A stretch of 64,000 nt of DNA from Archilochus colubris (Eukaryota > Chordata > Aves > Apodiformes > Trochilidae): contig CM041090.1 in assembly GCA_023079485.1 (NCBI GenBank), positions 12,721,403 through 12,785,402 of the forward strand. Reading direction: 5' to 3'. Within the stretch, counting starts at the first letter, position 1. Each line of letters starts with the position of its first letter. The position numbers were made by a program, and so were the translations under genes. This document shows, in pieces, positions 8,789-22,489 of the stretch. The notes under the pieces were generated by a model. It did not search any database and had not been told where the DNA came from. It saw only the letters and a program-made list of their open reading frames with translations.

Positions 8789-9090
8789 GTACAGGCAGTG
8801 GGGTTACAGTCCGGTCATCACAGGTTGTTCTCTGCTGCTCCTTCCTCCTCAGAGAGAAGGTTTCTTCAGCGTCTTCCCCTGCTCCACCGTGGGGTCCCTC
8901 CCACAGAAGAAAGTCCTTCACGAACCCTTCTGATGTGACTCCCTCCCGCCAGGCACAGCACCTCAGAAGCAAATTGCTCCAGTGTGGGCGGCCCAGAGCC
9001 ACGAGCTGCTTGGGGAACAGTCCCCTCCATGGCTGCAAATCCACAAACATCTGCTCCGCTGTGGTGCTTCAGCTTGACCCGTCCGCCTGA
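8789..9090. mobile_element. Older LTR-like sequence, left half, split by CR1
   Basis: This GC-richer stretch repeats phrases such as ctgctccaccgtggggtccctcccac, typical of the tandem-like body of old avian ERV LTRs as I remember them. Similar phrasing (ttccaccgtgactctccacaggtgcagggg) resumes after the CR1 at 10593. I therefore read it as one half of an LTR into which the CR1 inserted. Family and strand are not assigned. Confidence 0.5.
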
Positions 9091-9095
9091 CCTCA

Positions 9096-9670
9096 GTGCC
9101 TGGCAGGGTTATGGAACAAATCATCCCCAGTGCAATCACACAGCACCTGCAGGATGGACAAGGGATCAGACCCAGCCAGCACAGGTTTAGGAAGGGCAGG
9201 TCCTGTCTGACCAACCTGATCTCCTTTTATGATCAGGTGACTCAACTGGTGGATGAGGGGAAGGCTGTGGATGTGGTCTACCTGGACTTCAGCAAGGCCT
9301 TTGACACCGTCTCCCACAGCATCCTCCTGAAAAAGCTGTCAGCCCACAGCTTGGACAGGGGCACTCTGTGCTGGGTTAAGAACTGGCTGGAGGGCCGGGC
9401 CCAGAGAGTGGTGGTGAACGGGGCTGCATCAAAATGGCGGCTGGTCACTAGTGGTGTCCCCCAGGGATCAGTGTTGGGCCCAGTTCTGTTTAATATCTTC
9501 ACTGATGATTTAGATGAGGGGATTGAGTCCAACATCAGCAAATTCACAGATGACACTAAGCTGGGGGGAAGTGTGGATCAGCTGGAAGGCAGGAGGGCTC
9601 TGCAGAGGGACCTGGGCAGACTGGAGAGTTGGGCTGATTCCCATGGGATGAGGTTCAACAAGGCCAAGTG
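9096..9670 (+). pseudogene. CR1 ORF2 reverse transcriptase fragment
   Basis: This open segment of about 190 codons covers RT fingers and palm, and lacks the endonuclease. Key blocks are [16 protein letters not shown] and FTDD, with a Thr where CR1 usually has Ala. The frame is lost at the MITE-like insertion. The ATG at 9096 lies within the truncated coding region and is not a native start. Confidence 0.85.
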
Positions 9671-9673
9671 GTG

Positions 9674-9848
9674 TGTAGTGAAATGAAGCAACCAGGTTCC
9701 ACTAATTGCCAGGGAGTGGCCTTGTATTGGCCCCCTAACCCTGCTCATGCGCAGTTGGGGCCTGCTTAATCAGGCACAGGTGGGCTTGACACAAGCTCAT
9801 GCCCACTCCCTGGCAATTAGTGGCACCTGGTTGCCTCATTTCACTACA
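9674..9848. mobile_element. 175-bp palindromic MITE-like element inside CR1
   Basis: Terminal inverted repeats of 46 bp (9674-9719 and 9803-9848) match at 44 positions. Each arm starts TGTAGTGAAATGA and ends at GGGAGTGG. The 83-bp centre has no ORF. It splits CR1 exactly in a phrase that reads gccaagtgccagg in uninterrupted copies, so it is a clean insertion. GTG flanks both sides (9671-9673 and 9849-9851) and could be a 3-bp target duplication, although an extra GTG at 9668-9670 blurs the edge. Size, long TIRs and lack of coding suit a non-autonomous DNA transposon. I do not recognise the family. Confidence 0.8.
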
Positions 9849-10347
9849 GTGCCAGGTCCTGCACTTTGGCCACAACAACCCCATGCAGTGCTACAGGCTG
9901 GGGACAGAGAGGGACCTTGGAGTTTGCATTGACAGGAAGCTGAACATGAGCCAGCAGTGTGCCCAGGTAGCCAAGAAGGCCAATGGCATCCTGGCCTGTA
10001 TCAGGAACAGCATGGCCAGCAGGTCCAAGGAAGTGATTCTGCCCCTGTACTCAGCCCTGGTGAGGCCACACCTCAAGTCCTGTGTCCAGTTCTGGGCCCC
10101 TCAGTTCAGGAAGGATATCGAGGTCCTGGAGCAGGTCCAAAGGAGAGCAACAAGGCTGGTGAAGGGACTCGAGCACAGACCCTATGAGGAGAGGCTGAGG
10201 AAGCTGGGGCTGTTCAGCCTGGAGAAGAGGAGGCTCAGGGGAGACCTCATCACTCTATACAACTACCTGAAAGGAGGTTGGAGCCAGGGGGGGGGTTGGG
10301 CTCTTTTCCCAGGCAACTCTCAGCAAGACAAGAGGGCACGGTCTTAG
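9849..10347 (+). pseudogene. CR1 ORF2 C-terminal fragment after the insertion
   Basis: The CR1 frame resumes with [31 protein letters not shown] and [17 protein letters not shown], all standard C-terminal CR1 ORF2 blocks. It ends near 10347, where a G-run (10288-10295) and later changes disturb the usual tail. It is non-functional. Confidence 0.82.
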
Positions 10348-10592
10348 GTTGTGCCGGGGGAGGTTTAGATTGGACATTAGAAAGAATTTCTTTACGGAGA
10401 GGGTGATCAGGCATTGGAATGGGCTGCCCCAGGAAGTAGTGGATTCTCCATCCCTGGAGATATTTAAAAAGAGACTGGATGTGGCACTTCGTGCCATGGG
10501 CTGGGAACTGCAGCGGTAGTGGTTCAAGGGTTGGACTTGATGATCTCTGAGGTCCCTTCCAACCCGGCCAATTCTATGATTCTATGATTCAG

Positions 10593-11010
10593 AGTCTGTT
10601 CCACCGTGACTCTCCACAGGTGCAGGGGACAGGCTGCCTTCTCACCACAGGATGGAGAGAAAAATCCCTTCAGGCACCTTCTGTCTCTCCTTCCTCACCA
10701 GCCTTGGTCTCTCTGCTCCAGCATTGCTCTCGTCTGGTGTTTTCTGGTGTTGTGCTCTCTCTCCACTGTTGTTTTCTCTCACCCCACCCTTCTTGTCTGT
10801 CCTACTCTTAACTACGTGTCTTTCCCATTCCTGCATATGTTAATCGCAGAGGAGAAAAATCTTTTGTTCACTGATGGCCTAAGGCAGGGCCAGGCACCTT
10901 GGGGCAGGGAGAGCTGAGCAGAAGCTGCTGACCTGAGTCAGCCCTGGGAGAGAGGAGACCCCTTCCCTGATACCCAAACCAGCACCGCATCAACCCAGGA
11001 CAGTGTCCTA
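10593..11010. mobile_element. Older LTR-like sequence, right half
   Basis: This continues the LTR-style text interrupted at 9090: gctccagcattgctctcg, tatgttaatcgcagaggag, then ctgacctgagtcagccctgggag and a close near aacccaggacagtg. AT-rich unique DNA follows at about 11020. No ORF is meaningful here. The assignment rests on style and position, not alignment. Confidence 0.45.
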
Positions 11011-13245
11011 CAGCACGGAGATAGTTTTGCCTTTTTACTTTGAATAATGAAATTGCTGTTGTGGTAGGAGATTGTAAGTTATTGTAGTTTTCATAAAATT
11101 AATAGAAAATTTAAAAGATCTCATGGTATGTAGGGCATTATTTTTTAAAATACTCATAGAAAAGCACAAAAATGAAGAATATCTTCTTGTGAGAATTTTT
11201 TTGAAAAACCATCATAGTTACTGCCTTATGCAGTGAAATTATGAACCTATAGTTCAATAGCCCCCTCTCTATCTCAAATACTGTTTACATTCCAATGTCC
11301 TAATGATACAGAAAGACTATTTGGTACTCCCTTGCTTTTCCATAAACATTGCCTCCAGAGTTCTCTCTGAGGAATGGCCTCAAAGAAGAGGGTAGGGAAC
11401 TCCTATGCAGTATATAGCCCCATACAGGGATTATAAAATGAAATGAGAATAAGATGTTCTAAACACAGTATAGATTCTTAGCAATAAAAAACCCCTAAGT
11501 AACTAGGAACCCCTTTTTCCACTTCAGAATCCCAAATTAATCTGTATTATTGTTCCATCAGTGCTACAAAAGAAAATTTGTTCCAGTACACAGTGAATTT
11601 TAACAGCCAAGCAAAGAAACTTTGAAAAAGGAGCTGTTTCTAATGAGACCACCTTAAGCAAAGCATAAAGGACCATTTCTGCTGAACAGGCTTTGAACAG
11701 GAAATTTGTTCCATTTAATGTCAACATGTTCTACAAGAGCAGGCTTACCATGAACAGAGAATGAAACTAGAAACAAGCAGATTTTTTTTCAAAAATTTGA
11801 TTTCAAAGTTCACCATGAAATATTTTAGGGCACATAATTCACATCTGGCATTTTGCATTTTAGCATCAGTTCTTGCTAACCAAATCTATTTTCATCTTGA
11901 GCATCCAATTAGGCTTTTCAGCACTGCTGTTCTAAACACATTAATACAGTGTTCAATGAAGGCTGAAACATTTATGGTTGGATAAGGCACAAAACAAACA
12001 GGAAGAGCACAACTTTCAAAATTATGCAACAGTTCTAGCTTCCATGGTTCTTAACTGGATCAATAGTTAATGACTTGGATGTAATTTTTTTCCAATTTCA
12101 TCAGTTTTCTCCACTAGTGCACTGCAGGAAGAACACAGTACTTTCCAAGGACTTTCATAGAAAGAAAGGAAAAAAAAAAATCCAGTAAAACACTGTCCAT
12201 TATACCCTTGTAGGGTGTGAGAGTTGATGGTTTAAGCTCTCAATTAATGTTAGGCTCTCCTTTTCTGGATTACTTTTTTAACTAGTGAGCTGAATATCTG
12301 GGCAAAACTCTTCCACTTATCTCAATTCTGTAAAATGTTAAAGATTGCACCTCCAGAGACACTACGCTTCAATGAAATTTTCTTCAGTGTGAGCTTCCTT
12401 CAATATAAAAGAGATGGAGAAAATTACTAAATTTAACAGCTGTAGTTAATAATGAAAAGAAGAATTAGCTGTTATGACCCATCCATGAATAAACAGTAAA
12501 CAGGAGATTTTAGTGCAAAGTTCAGAGTTTAATAGATGCACAGACATTAAGCCCAGCCTAGCATAGACCACACAGCCACAGCCAATAATTCATACAACAC
12601 CTGGTAAGGAATCTGCCATTATTTTTGCTCAAGATTCCTGACATGGTTATTAAACCATCCATTCATCTATTAGTCCAGCTTTTTGCCTATTTAATGATAA
12701 CTAACTTTCTTACTCTCTCCCTCCCCCCCCCCCACCCTAAACAAATGTAACATACACTATCATTTTACTATTAAAATTTTCCAATAAATTATCATGATGA
12801 AAATACTGTTATCTATTTTATCTTCTATTTACAATAATGATACAAAATAATCATTGTCTTTTGCTGTACCAGAAGGACTTTAAATATTTGGGTACATTCA
12901 AAATTTAATCAAAGGTCATAATATCCTCATGCCTTTGAGGAAATCAGAGTTTATTGAGCAAATGAGAAGCAGGACTGATCAGGTGATAGAAAGCTTTTCA
13001 CCCTGAAGCCTTGGCAATGGACTTATTGCCCTAAGTGTCAGTGTATCCAGGATTTCAGCCCTGGTGTTAACCTGAAAGTTTGTTCAACAGTTGAATCACT
13101 TAGACAGTGAAGCAAAAAGGAACTCATAACAAAGTGACTTGTCCTGTAAGATTTCCCATACTCACTGTTTCTAAATGGAAGGTAAACATCAAAGAGATGG
13201 AAGAAAATGAGAAAAGATGAAAACTGAGTGTTGCCAAGTAAGAGG
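11011..13245. other. AT-rich unassigned DNA
   Basis: I see no gene. It holds a C-run near 12722-12735 and an A-run near 12169-12180. Short ORFs at 11524 (minus) and 11761 (plus) have no domain and normal chance length. Confidence 0.5.
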
Positions 13246-13505
13246 ATCAGAGGCAGTGGGCATGAACTGAATGAAACACAGGAGGTTCCCTCTGAAGATG
13301 AGGAGACACTTTTTTATTGTTAGGGTGCCTGAGCAGTGGCAAAGGTTGCCCAGGGATATTGTGGATGTATCTCCATGCTTTTACATATTCAAAAACTATC
13401 TGGACATGGTCCTGGGTAACCAGGTCCAAGTGACCCTGCCTGAGCAAGGGTTTTGGACCAAGTAACCTCCAGAGTTCCCTTCCAAATTCAGACATTTTGT
13501 AATAC
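13246..13505 (+). mobile_element. CR1 LINE, decayed 3' end
   Basis: Reads like a diverged CR1 tail: gggtgcctgagcagtggcaaaggttgcccaggga, gtggatgtatctcc, tattcaaaaactatctggacatggtcctgg, and agttcccttccaaattcagacatttt. It is more diverged than the copy at 985, hence older. There is no coding capacity; the ORFs on both strands here are shadows of this repeat. Confidence 0.75.
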
Positions 13506-16500
13506 TCTAAGGCTTGCCCAAATGATTTAGACTACTTGGCCCAAGTAAATGCTATTATTACTTTCTTACCACACAGTACTGTTCAAATTTTTACCTTGAC
13601 ATTGCAAAGAAAAGGTGCTTGCAATACATCTACAGGAGCAGATTAATAAAGCAGGGTAATCACAGCACCTTGCAGTACCTCCTAAGATGTCAGGCAGCAA
13701 TGGCTATTGCCCTCCAACCCAATTCATAAAAGAATATTTCCAAAAGATATCATAATTCCATGCATTTGCACGTTTCCTGTAGGACAGATTTCCAGTGACC
13801 TTAGCCAGAGGCTGTAATTATTCATTATATAAAGGCCCCTTTTCAGTGCTCAAAAAAGTGAGAAGCAGCTTCGTATCATCTAGATGACAGTTCAAGATGA
13901 GCAATATTAACTTTAAATAGCAAATTAATCTTTTTATAGACCATGCTTAATCCTTGAGCAGAACCTTACAGTTATTAGCACCACATGGTGCAATATGCAT
14001 AAAATTCACTGCCGCTGTTGAGATAGACCAAAGCTTATGCTAGATTTCAATTCCACTTAAGGTTTCAAATAAGGATTTAAATGGGATTTGGGGATGTGGA
14101 GTGAGAGGAGTGGCTAAGCTAATCATTTGCCAGGGTGGTGTACTTGCTGTGAACTCGTTTGGGATTTCTAGATCTAAATATGTAAAGTAATAGAATACGC
14201 CTCTTATTAATTATATACAAGAATTCTGACTGTACAAATAATTTTAAATATAACCCTAATGTAGATAAAATATATGTAAAACACAATGAAAAGAAAAATG
14301 TCTTTTCAGGTCATTTTTCTTCTATGCCTTTTCTGAATCACATGAAACTCAACTAAAATACTTCAGAATTTTTGCCAGACACTACAATGATGAGAATTAA
14401 AAACAACAACAACGAAATAAACAAAAAAAACCCAAATCAAAAATACAATACAAAGAGCAAAGCCTTTTCTCAATCTTTATTCTTTTTTTTTTTTTTTCCG
14501 CAGATCTGTTACCCCCACAAATATGCAAACCTGAAAAAATTTTTTAAAAAAAGATTATTTTTCTCATTGATTTGGTCAGTTGGTAAAAAGGGTATGGCAG
14601 TAAGGGGAATGTAGTGTACCTGTGTTTTGATCTTTCTTAAGGTTGTAATAGAGAGGTTATACATTTCATCTGAGCTGACAGCAGTTTGAAATGTTATAGA
14701 TAGGCTTCCTGAGCATAACCATTATTTACTGTTTGTCTGTAATGTCAGTCTTTTTCTGCTTTTTCAATATTGTTTGCACTTTGCCTTTGTGAAAAGGGTC
14801 TTGATTGAACTATACAAGGGGAGATATTTCTATCTTTCTATGGGATCAATGAAGATGTGTTTACAGGTCCAGGACACAGTGTACACATCACAATAATGGA
14901 TTTTAGTCTGTTTGTTGACTGAAAGCTCCTTTTCTTTGTAACTTGTCAATCTTGCATTTATTACTTGATTGCAACATAAAAGGCTATTTGGACAAGCTCT
15001 GAAACAACTGTATCAATCTAACTGAAGTGGTTACCTGCGCTAAGTATGCAGCCTTTAGCAAGATAAATCACTTAAAAGTTGAAATCATGCAGGACTTTAT
15101 TTGCCTCTCCATCTGTCACCTCTACTGGGTGCATATTTTTCTGTAATACATTCTTATTTAAACCATACTTATCACCTTTTGATTGCAATGAAATAACGAA
15201 AATTAAACCCCCACACAGTTAACTTGCAATTCTGAACATAAGCCAAAAGCGTATGAACAAGTCAGTGCTCCAGCGTGTGTCTTCTCCATCACGGATCTCC
15301 TGTGTCCTGCAATCACCAATGCATATTTAGTCGAGAGTGACTGTCCTTAACTTTTAGTCCTCCAAATTGTAATGTTGGCCATTAAAGGAACATACTCCTT
15401 CCTTAGCCCTCTAGGTAATGACAAATATATACCCATCTCATTACATTTATTGAGTCTTGGAAACTACATTCATAATCCAAATGAAAGTATTCATCCTCTA
15501 GAACCAAATACAGCTCAACTCTTTGATTCAGTGACCTCCGAGAGCAAGTGAACTCCAGAGGGTGACAGTATGCAGCCTAAGCTCTATCAGAGAGCTTATA
15601 CTGTTGGACAGAGAAAAAAAATGAAACAAAATACGCTGATTTGGATGTGTTATAACAACTCCAAGAGCAGTGACACCTCAGGGAGCGTGAGCCAGCAGGG
15701 GAAGTTTGCCCTAGACTACCAGAGAGGTAACTGTGCTGAGCCAGAAAGGTTGAAGGGACAAATCACAGTAATTACAGTAGCAGGGATAGCAGAGGCTGGG
15801 ATTCAGTTCAACAACAGCTGCAATCAGCACTGAATTTTCTTGGTTTTCCTCTCTCTGCTTTGTGCTAACTGGAGCCAGCAGTGGGAGCACCTGATCCTCC
15901 TAACTCAACAGCTCTCCAGCTCCGAAGTATGCCCATTGCATACAGTCCATCTGCCACACAGCAGCAGAGTGGCAGAGAAGAAAAACTATCATTTGGATAT
16001 CATAGCACCATAAATTACAAGACATTGTAATATGTATTGCCTTATGGATATTTAATAATTATTTTCTTTGTCTCCCCTCTCTTTCTTATAAGACATGCAT
16101 CAACTTTGGTTCCAGCACTCTCCTAGTAGACCACAACAACTCTACAGAACTGATTATGCTTTGCTAGAAAGCCAAATACTGAAGGTGACAGTGAGAGAAG
16201 CACCAATATGAAAGTTGATGCAGCTCTGAAAAACACATAAAAAAAACCAATTTCCTCCTAATAAGGTTCAGTCATTTGAAATGTATTCACAAACTGCAGA
16301 ATACTGATGCATTTTTTTCTTACCATAGTGGTAAATTCTAAAATTATGATTCAGAATAGAACAATAGTTGCATTGACCTGCACTCTGTTATTCTCTGGTA
16401 GCAAGTGCAGCAGCAAGAGAAGGACAATGAACACCTTTTTCAAAAATAATTTCCTATCCAGCAGTGATTAGACTGCTATCAAGGGAAAATGATGCAATCT

Positions 16501-19500
16501 CAATGCTATCATACTGGAAAGCTTCGCTGGCAGTAACATTTTTAGTAACACAGCTTTTCAAACTAAAATGTAGAAATGTTCTTTTTAAATTGCATAAGAC
16601 TGTGGCTGTTCTCCTCTCCTTTGTTCATACTTGCTAACAAAAGTCACAAGTAATTAACTTCTATCTGAATGAGTCATGGTTCTAAAAGCTTGTGCTTTTA
16701 AAAAAGACCATGGCAATAGTTAAAAAAGAACTGAGCATATAATAAATTCAGAAATATTATTTTTACACACTTTTCATGTGCTGCTTCTGAGATGCTTTTG
16801 CTGTTTGACCTTTACATTTTGGAGACTCAGTAACATAAGCTCTGTAATAATTTTAGAAAGCATTTGTGTGGTCAGTCAGTAATGAGAATCCTCTTGCCTC
16901 TGCTTGCAGAAGTCAAGCAGAAAACTAAAGGCAGCAAATGCTATTGGCAGCAGTGAGCAGCACTGCATATAACAAAAGATTCTTGGGCCCTCTTATGCTC
17001 TTTTGAGTGTTAAGTCACCATATTCACTTAAAAACCCTTTTCTGTAGTTATACCGAGTTCCAAGTGTTTTTCTGTGGTTTAAAGTAATCTCAGAACAGGG
17101 ACATGGTTCAGCAGGTTCCTATACACATGTAGTAGACAGGCTGAAGGGGTTACTCTTAATTTGGTTTGTAATCGTGGCAAATAAGCCAGCCAGACCCTGC
17201 ACAACTCTGAACAAAGATGCATTAACTGGAGCCTGCTGAATCCTAAGAATCTTCAAGAAGTTTTAGAGAACTATTAGTTTAAAAGATAATGGAAAATTAT
17301 TTGTAGAACTGTAATTCCAATTCCTGTAAGTACCTTTGTTTCAGTCTCAGTGCCATATAATTTATCACATTAGTCATTGTAATACGGGGCATATGATGCA
17401 GGCTGAAGAAAGAGAATGAATAAACTAAGTATATTTCTGTCTTTTTATCCTGTTTTCATCATCTAAAAAGGAAGTTTCTAAAGACAGAAGAGGAGAGCAG
17501 CAGGAGCACTAGTAAGGGATGGAAGCTGCAACAAATCAGTATTCCAATGACAGCACAAGCCAGGAAACAGCTTTCTGTGAAGCACAGTATGCAATGAAAC
17601 ATTAAGAAACCTTGTTTTGCTATAGGAAGAGAGGAGAGACAAAGAAAATAGTCACTAAGTATCCATAAGAAAATATATATTACGATGTCGTGTAATTTAT
17701 GGTTCTATGATATCCAAAAATCCTGAAACAGGATGAGCTGCATACTTTATATAAGCATCTAAAAGATCCAAGTTGTGGAAAGCCAGCAATACAAGTCAGT
17801 AGCAGAGTCTGAGTGCCAGCAGTTTAGGTTGTACACAACAGATTTATGCTGCCACTTCAAATAGTGCTGGTGGACCCAACGTTTTAGTAAGAAAAGGTCT
17901 GTCTAAATTAAGAAAAGTACAGCAGTCACAAGCAAGTGTGACACAAGTCACAAGCAAATAAGCCTAAAGTTGACAGAGCTGACTTTTCATTGATCTGCCC
18001 TAAGAGCCATCAGCTGTAGGATGCTGAACTTAGGTAAATCAGAGGCAGGGTGAGCACAGGTATGCCAGAGATAAGTTAAATCTGAGCAACATTAAAAGGA
18101 TGTGACACTTTCTGCTGCTTTCTTTTACAGCTGCTATAAATTTGGCTTCCAGAGCAACTTAATAGCATTTTCTATTCCTGAAATAATATATAAACAATGA
18201 GGACATACAAAACTTTTGCCCTATAAAGTTGCAGTGCACACTCCAGTCAAGTCAATGGAAGCTGCCCATTTTTTTGTCTTAAACTGACTTTCCATTTGAC
18301 AGCCTCATGTCACCTAGATGTCACCATCTCAGTCAATCAGGTTTTTTTTGGCAAGCACAACTAGGAATAAAAAAAATGTCCACATATATTCTTTTTAAAG
18401 AATGATACAGACACTGTAGTAAGCACACAAAAACCTCAAGCCTTGTCTGGATAACTGATCCACCTGAATCACTGAAACCAACAAACCTTGTTTATGCTTA
18501 GTAGATGTTGTAATATACAGAAGTAAGCAAATAAACAGCTTTTTCCTGTATTTTTATGTGTGTATCACTGTCATGCATTGTGAAGACTGCTTATGCAAAC
18601 CTCTGTCCCAGAGAATGAATTTGCAGTCTAACAAGAAAGTAAACTTTAAATGTATATAGAGAGTACCAATAACAATGTAATTAAAAAAGAGAGTAACAGA
18701 AATAAGAATGCTAATGACCCTAAGTATTTGTCATCAGAAATAAATGTATGCACAAGAAATCCTGGTGCATTAGATCTTAGTTTTTCCCATTTTTCTACTG
18801 AAAAAATTCAGATTTGTCGTTAAGATTTTTTCAAAACTTTTACAGCCAAACTTCAATTGTGTTTATGTAGCAGCCCACTAAGTAATACAACGTGGCAAGA
18901 ATTAATTTTGCTCTTCATCTAATTCATGCAATCTTAAGAAGGTTTGATTTAGGAACCAACTCTGATCTTCTCTCAGACTGCATAAAAGACAGGAGATCAG
19001 TAGGTTCAGAGTAATCTTCAGAACAAACTGAAAGGCAATCACTTTGGAAACTTAGTTTCTTTATTTTTAGCAGTTACAAAGATAGGTGCTTCTCAGCAGT
19101 ATTGGTTAAAATAGGAAAACATCTTACTATTACTGAGTTTCTGACACTTTTTAAAGGAAATGTGCAAAATTTACAATACAGGGATATAAAAAATTCTTTT
19201 TAAGTACACTATTTATTAAGTAGTGGTGGTGGTAATTCGGTGGTAAAAACACCCATCTCATTCTCGGCTCAAAAGATTCTCTATGCAAATCAATTATTAA
19301 ACAATTATTAAATAAAATACTTAAAACGGGAGAATGGAACAAGGACAAGCTCTGAGCCTTTTTCCCCTCATAAATTCCAAATAATTTCATCATGCTGATT
19401 GCTTTTTTCAGCTCAATGATACATGATTTTTTTTCTTTTTTCAGCCCAATGGAAAACCTTCAATAGAAAAGGAGTGCCAATCTAGACATCTCAAAACAAC

Positions 19501-22489
19501 CTTCTAGTCTGAGCAATCTCAGGACAGCTGAGACATGGTTTGAATTCTGTGATACAATTTGCTTTCAACCCAATTAGTAACCCCCAACAAGTATTACCAG
19601 GATTTACAGGCAATGCTCCTGTCTAATCACTCATCTCAGGAAAAAGAAAAAAAAAAACCTTCTACATTTTGGTAAACCAAAGCATCTGATTCTACCTTCA
19701 GGAAAGTATCTTCAGCTGTTGCTTCACACAAAGCATCTTCTTCAGGCCTAATTAAATCCTGGAAAGATGTGATATTTAATATATTTTCTGATTTTAGTGC
19801 TTCATTCCATATGTTTCAGGTCCTAGTTTGTGAAATCTAACTTTCTTAATTAACTGTATTACTTAGCTCTGTATTAATTGTATTACTTATATTAATTAAC
19901 TCTGGCAGCCTTCCCAAGTAACATTGCTCTACTTTTTACATGAAACATAGGTGCACAAGGTTTAGCTATTGCATACTAATCACTGTCATAACTACTGCCC
20001 AACTCTTTTTCTGATTTTTCACTTTACCTGGGACAGGATACATTGCAAAAATGTTTCTCTTCCCCATGCAGAACAAGGAAGTTTCTGATGTAAGGCTTTA
20101 CAATTACCATATAACTGAGAGATGATTGACTTCCATAAGTGGTCTTGTAGTTTATGATGTTGGCAACTTCGACCAGCATAATGTTCTTGGAAGCATCCTC
20201 TTGATCAAGAATTTTTCAAGCATCATAATTTTATCGTGCAATGCTGGATCATTATGTATGTTTGTAAGTATTGCAGGCATATGTAAAATTGGATCATAAA
20301 CTTATGTGAGTTAAATGTCTGTATAAATAAACTTATTGTACTTAACTATTACCTTATTTGGAAGCCGTAATGCAGTACTACAGCTGATTAAATCAACCAG
20401 GTAAATTCTCCCTACAGATATAGAAGGTACTGCAAATATTATCCAGATTTCCTTTTTTTTTTTCCTGAAAAGTTGGTTATCTTGTTAATTCAGGAAGGTA
20501 TTAACTATCCAATAAATTCAGCATATTCCTAGCTCTAAGCTGTCAGGATGTGACATAACATCCTATAACATGATGCTACATGGTACATAATGCCTTAAAT
20601 TAAAAAGAAAAAGAAAGCAAGACATTTCTTTCAGAGAAATAGTAGGTAGCTAATCTGAATATTGGGGGTAATTGGCTCTAGGAAGAGAGAGAGAGATCAT
20701 TATTTCAGGTTCCCTAGTGAGTGTTAATTAGTCATATTGCTTCATTGTTTGACAAAGAGAACATTGCTCGTATTGCTAAATCTATAATGACACACAGGCT
20801 TTTGCAGCACAGGTATTTTAAACTGCCTTGACTGACTGACAGGTGGGTATTTCTATTCATAGTTGAGTGTGCTCACAGAGTCAAAGTTATGTTGTCTCAG
20901 GGGCATAAGGGTTTTCTCATCCTGATCATGAGAAGCTTTATTTTTAAACAGCAGAGAACAAATTGCACTCTGACCATTAAAATGGGAGCCCTCTATTTGT
21001 AAGCATAAAGGGGATGTGCTTTCCTTTAGGAATGGGGCCTCAGTACTACACTTAGCCAGCCAGCAGTCAACAGCTGTGGGTAAATTACAAGTATTTTAAT
21101 GTCATGTGAGGCATCCAAGTCCACACTGAGGTGCAAGAGTGGAAGTATCATGCCTGTCAAACTTTTGTTATCTGCTTCTGACAGCCAGTTCTTTAGCCCT
21201 AAAAAGTCAGGTGAGAAATAGTACCACAAAGACAGCTCTATTGCATTCTATATATTTGACATGACTGTATTATTTAAAAAAAAAGAGAGAAGACAAATAC
21301 TGGCTTTGCTGCCTACATGTACCTCAGATTAAGGTCACATTACAATAACATTAGTTTATGGAAGTCGACCAGTTCAATAGGAAGGACTTAAAGAAAACAA
21401 CTAGATAATTACAAAATAGTTTGACATTCCCAGACACGTGAAATATTTTTAAATTTTTCTGCATCCTTTAGTCTCAAATCTTTTCCTTCATAACACGACT
21501 ACTGATTACAACAAGACATGGGAATTATGTCTGAGAGGGATTATTGGATATTTTGCCCCCTTCTTTAAAATAAGAAGCAGATGACCTAACTCAGGCACTT
21601 AGGTGACTGTAAAGTTTCCCTCTGATTTCTTTGGTATCTTGCTCATGAGCAGTGTGGATCCTCAATCCTCAATCAGTTCATTAACTTCCACATGCAATTG
21701 TATGAGGACTTAAGAGTTAAATAGTGGCAAATTTAAGCTGGACAGATGAGAAATTCTTGCTGCTAGTTTTGTGCTCTGCCTTTCTTAATCTATTGAGCTA
21801 AAACTTACAATTGATTGAGATCCAAATAATCATCTGGTCAGATTTCCTTACCTTGGAAATGTTTTTGGAGGGCAGAGCAATGGCTAAAAATGGGAACAAC
21901 TTCACTCAGTAAGTCATCATTGCATCTCTAGCAGAATAACTGGATGCCTATCTCTCCCCATAAACTGTATCCCATAATCCTGGTGAGACTTAGAGCAGGA
22001 GATTTACCACAATAGTATCTGAACAATGTGGAATGTCAGATTTGTCTGCCCCAGAAGACTGCATTACTTCTTATGTTTTACCAATGCTTCCCTTGCAGTC
22101 CAGACCTAAGTGCACTGAGTGGCTCTAGAGGCAATGCCAGTATATTGATGACTGATACTTCCTCATAATGACATGTTAAACAGGCATTGGGTATGGTAAT
22201 TGGTATGATATGATAATAATAATCTGTATCCAATCTTGTCCACTTAAACTTCAAAATTTGTCAGAAGAACTTTAAATAGCAAGACTCCTGATGCCCTGTG
22301 ACTGAATTTTTAGGTCATTATTCCATTACAAGAGAATTGGTCTCACATTCTTTAAGATCCTATGTATTATCCTCATCTTGAGTCACATGAGAAGTCTCTG
22401 TTGCCAACAGAGGCATGAAATACGAAAACAAGATCTCTAAAATAGTCTTTTAAAACTATTATCGTGATACTTTGCTTTGCAGCATGTGG
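13506..22489. other. Long AT-rich stretch, no gene seen
   Basis: Nine kilobases without a recognisable exon, RNA gene or clear transposon. It contains homopolymer runs (T-run near 14483-14497; T-run near 20452-20463) and a small duplicated attaattgtattactta pattern near 19850-19905. Candidate ORFs (for example 15570-15833 plus, 19151-19393 minus) are short and featureless. Confidence 0.5.

Larger units (their letters stand above)
9091..10592 (+). mobile_element. CR1 LINE, 5'-truncated, with RT fragment
   Basis: This CR1 copy keeps the C-terminal half of ORF2 and the 3' end. From 9096 the frame shows reverse transcriptase motifs: YLDFSKAFD (residues 62-70), [11 protein letters not shown] (119-129) and KFTDD (149-153, in place of the usual YADD box). 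It is interrupted at 9671-9848 by a palindromic element and resumes at 9849 in a frame reading to about 10347, including the typical [10 protein letters not shown] and [12 protein letters not shown] blocks. The 3' end has ggtcccttccaacc and then attctatgattctatgattc-type units at 10570-10590. It is broken and cannot encode a complete RT or endonuclease. Confidence 0.93.
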
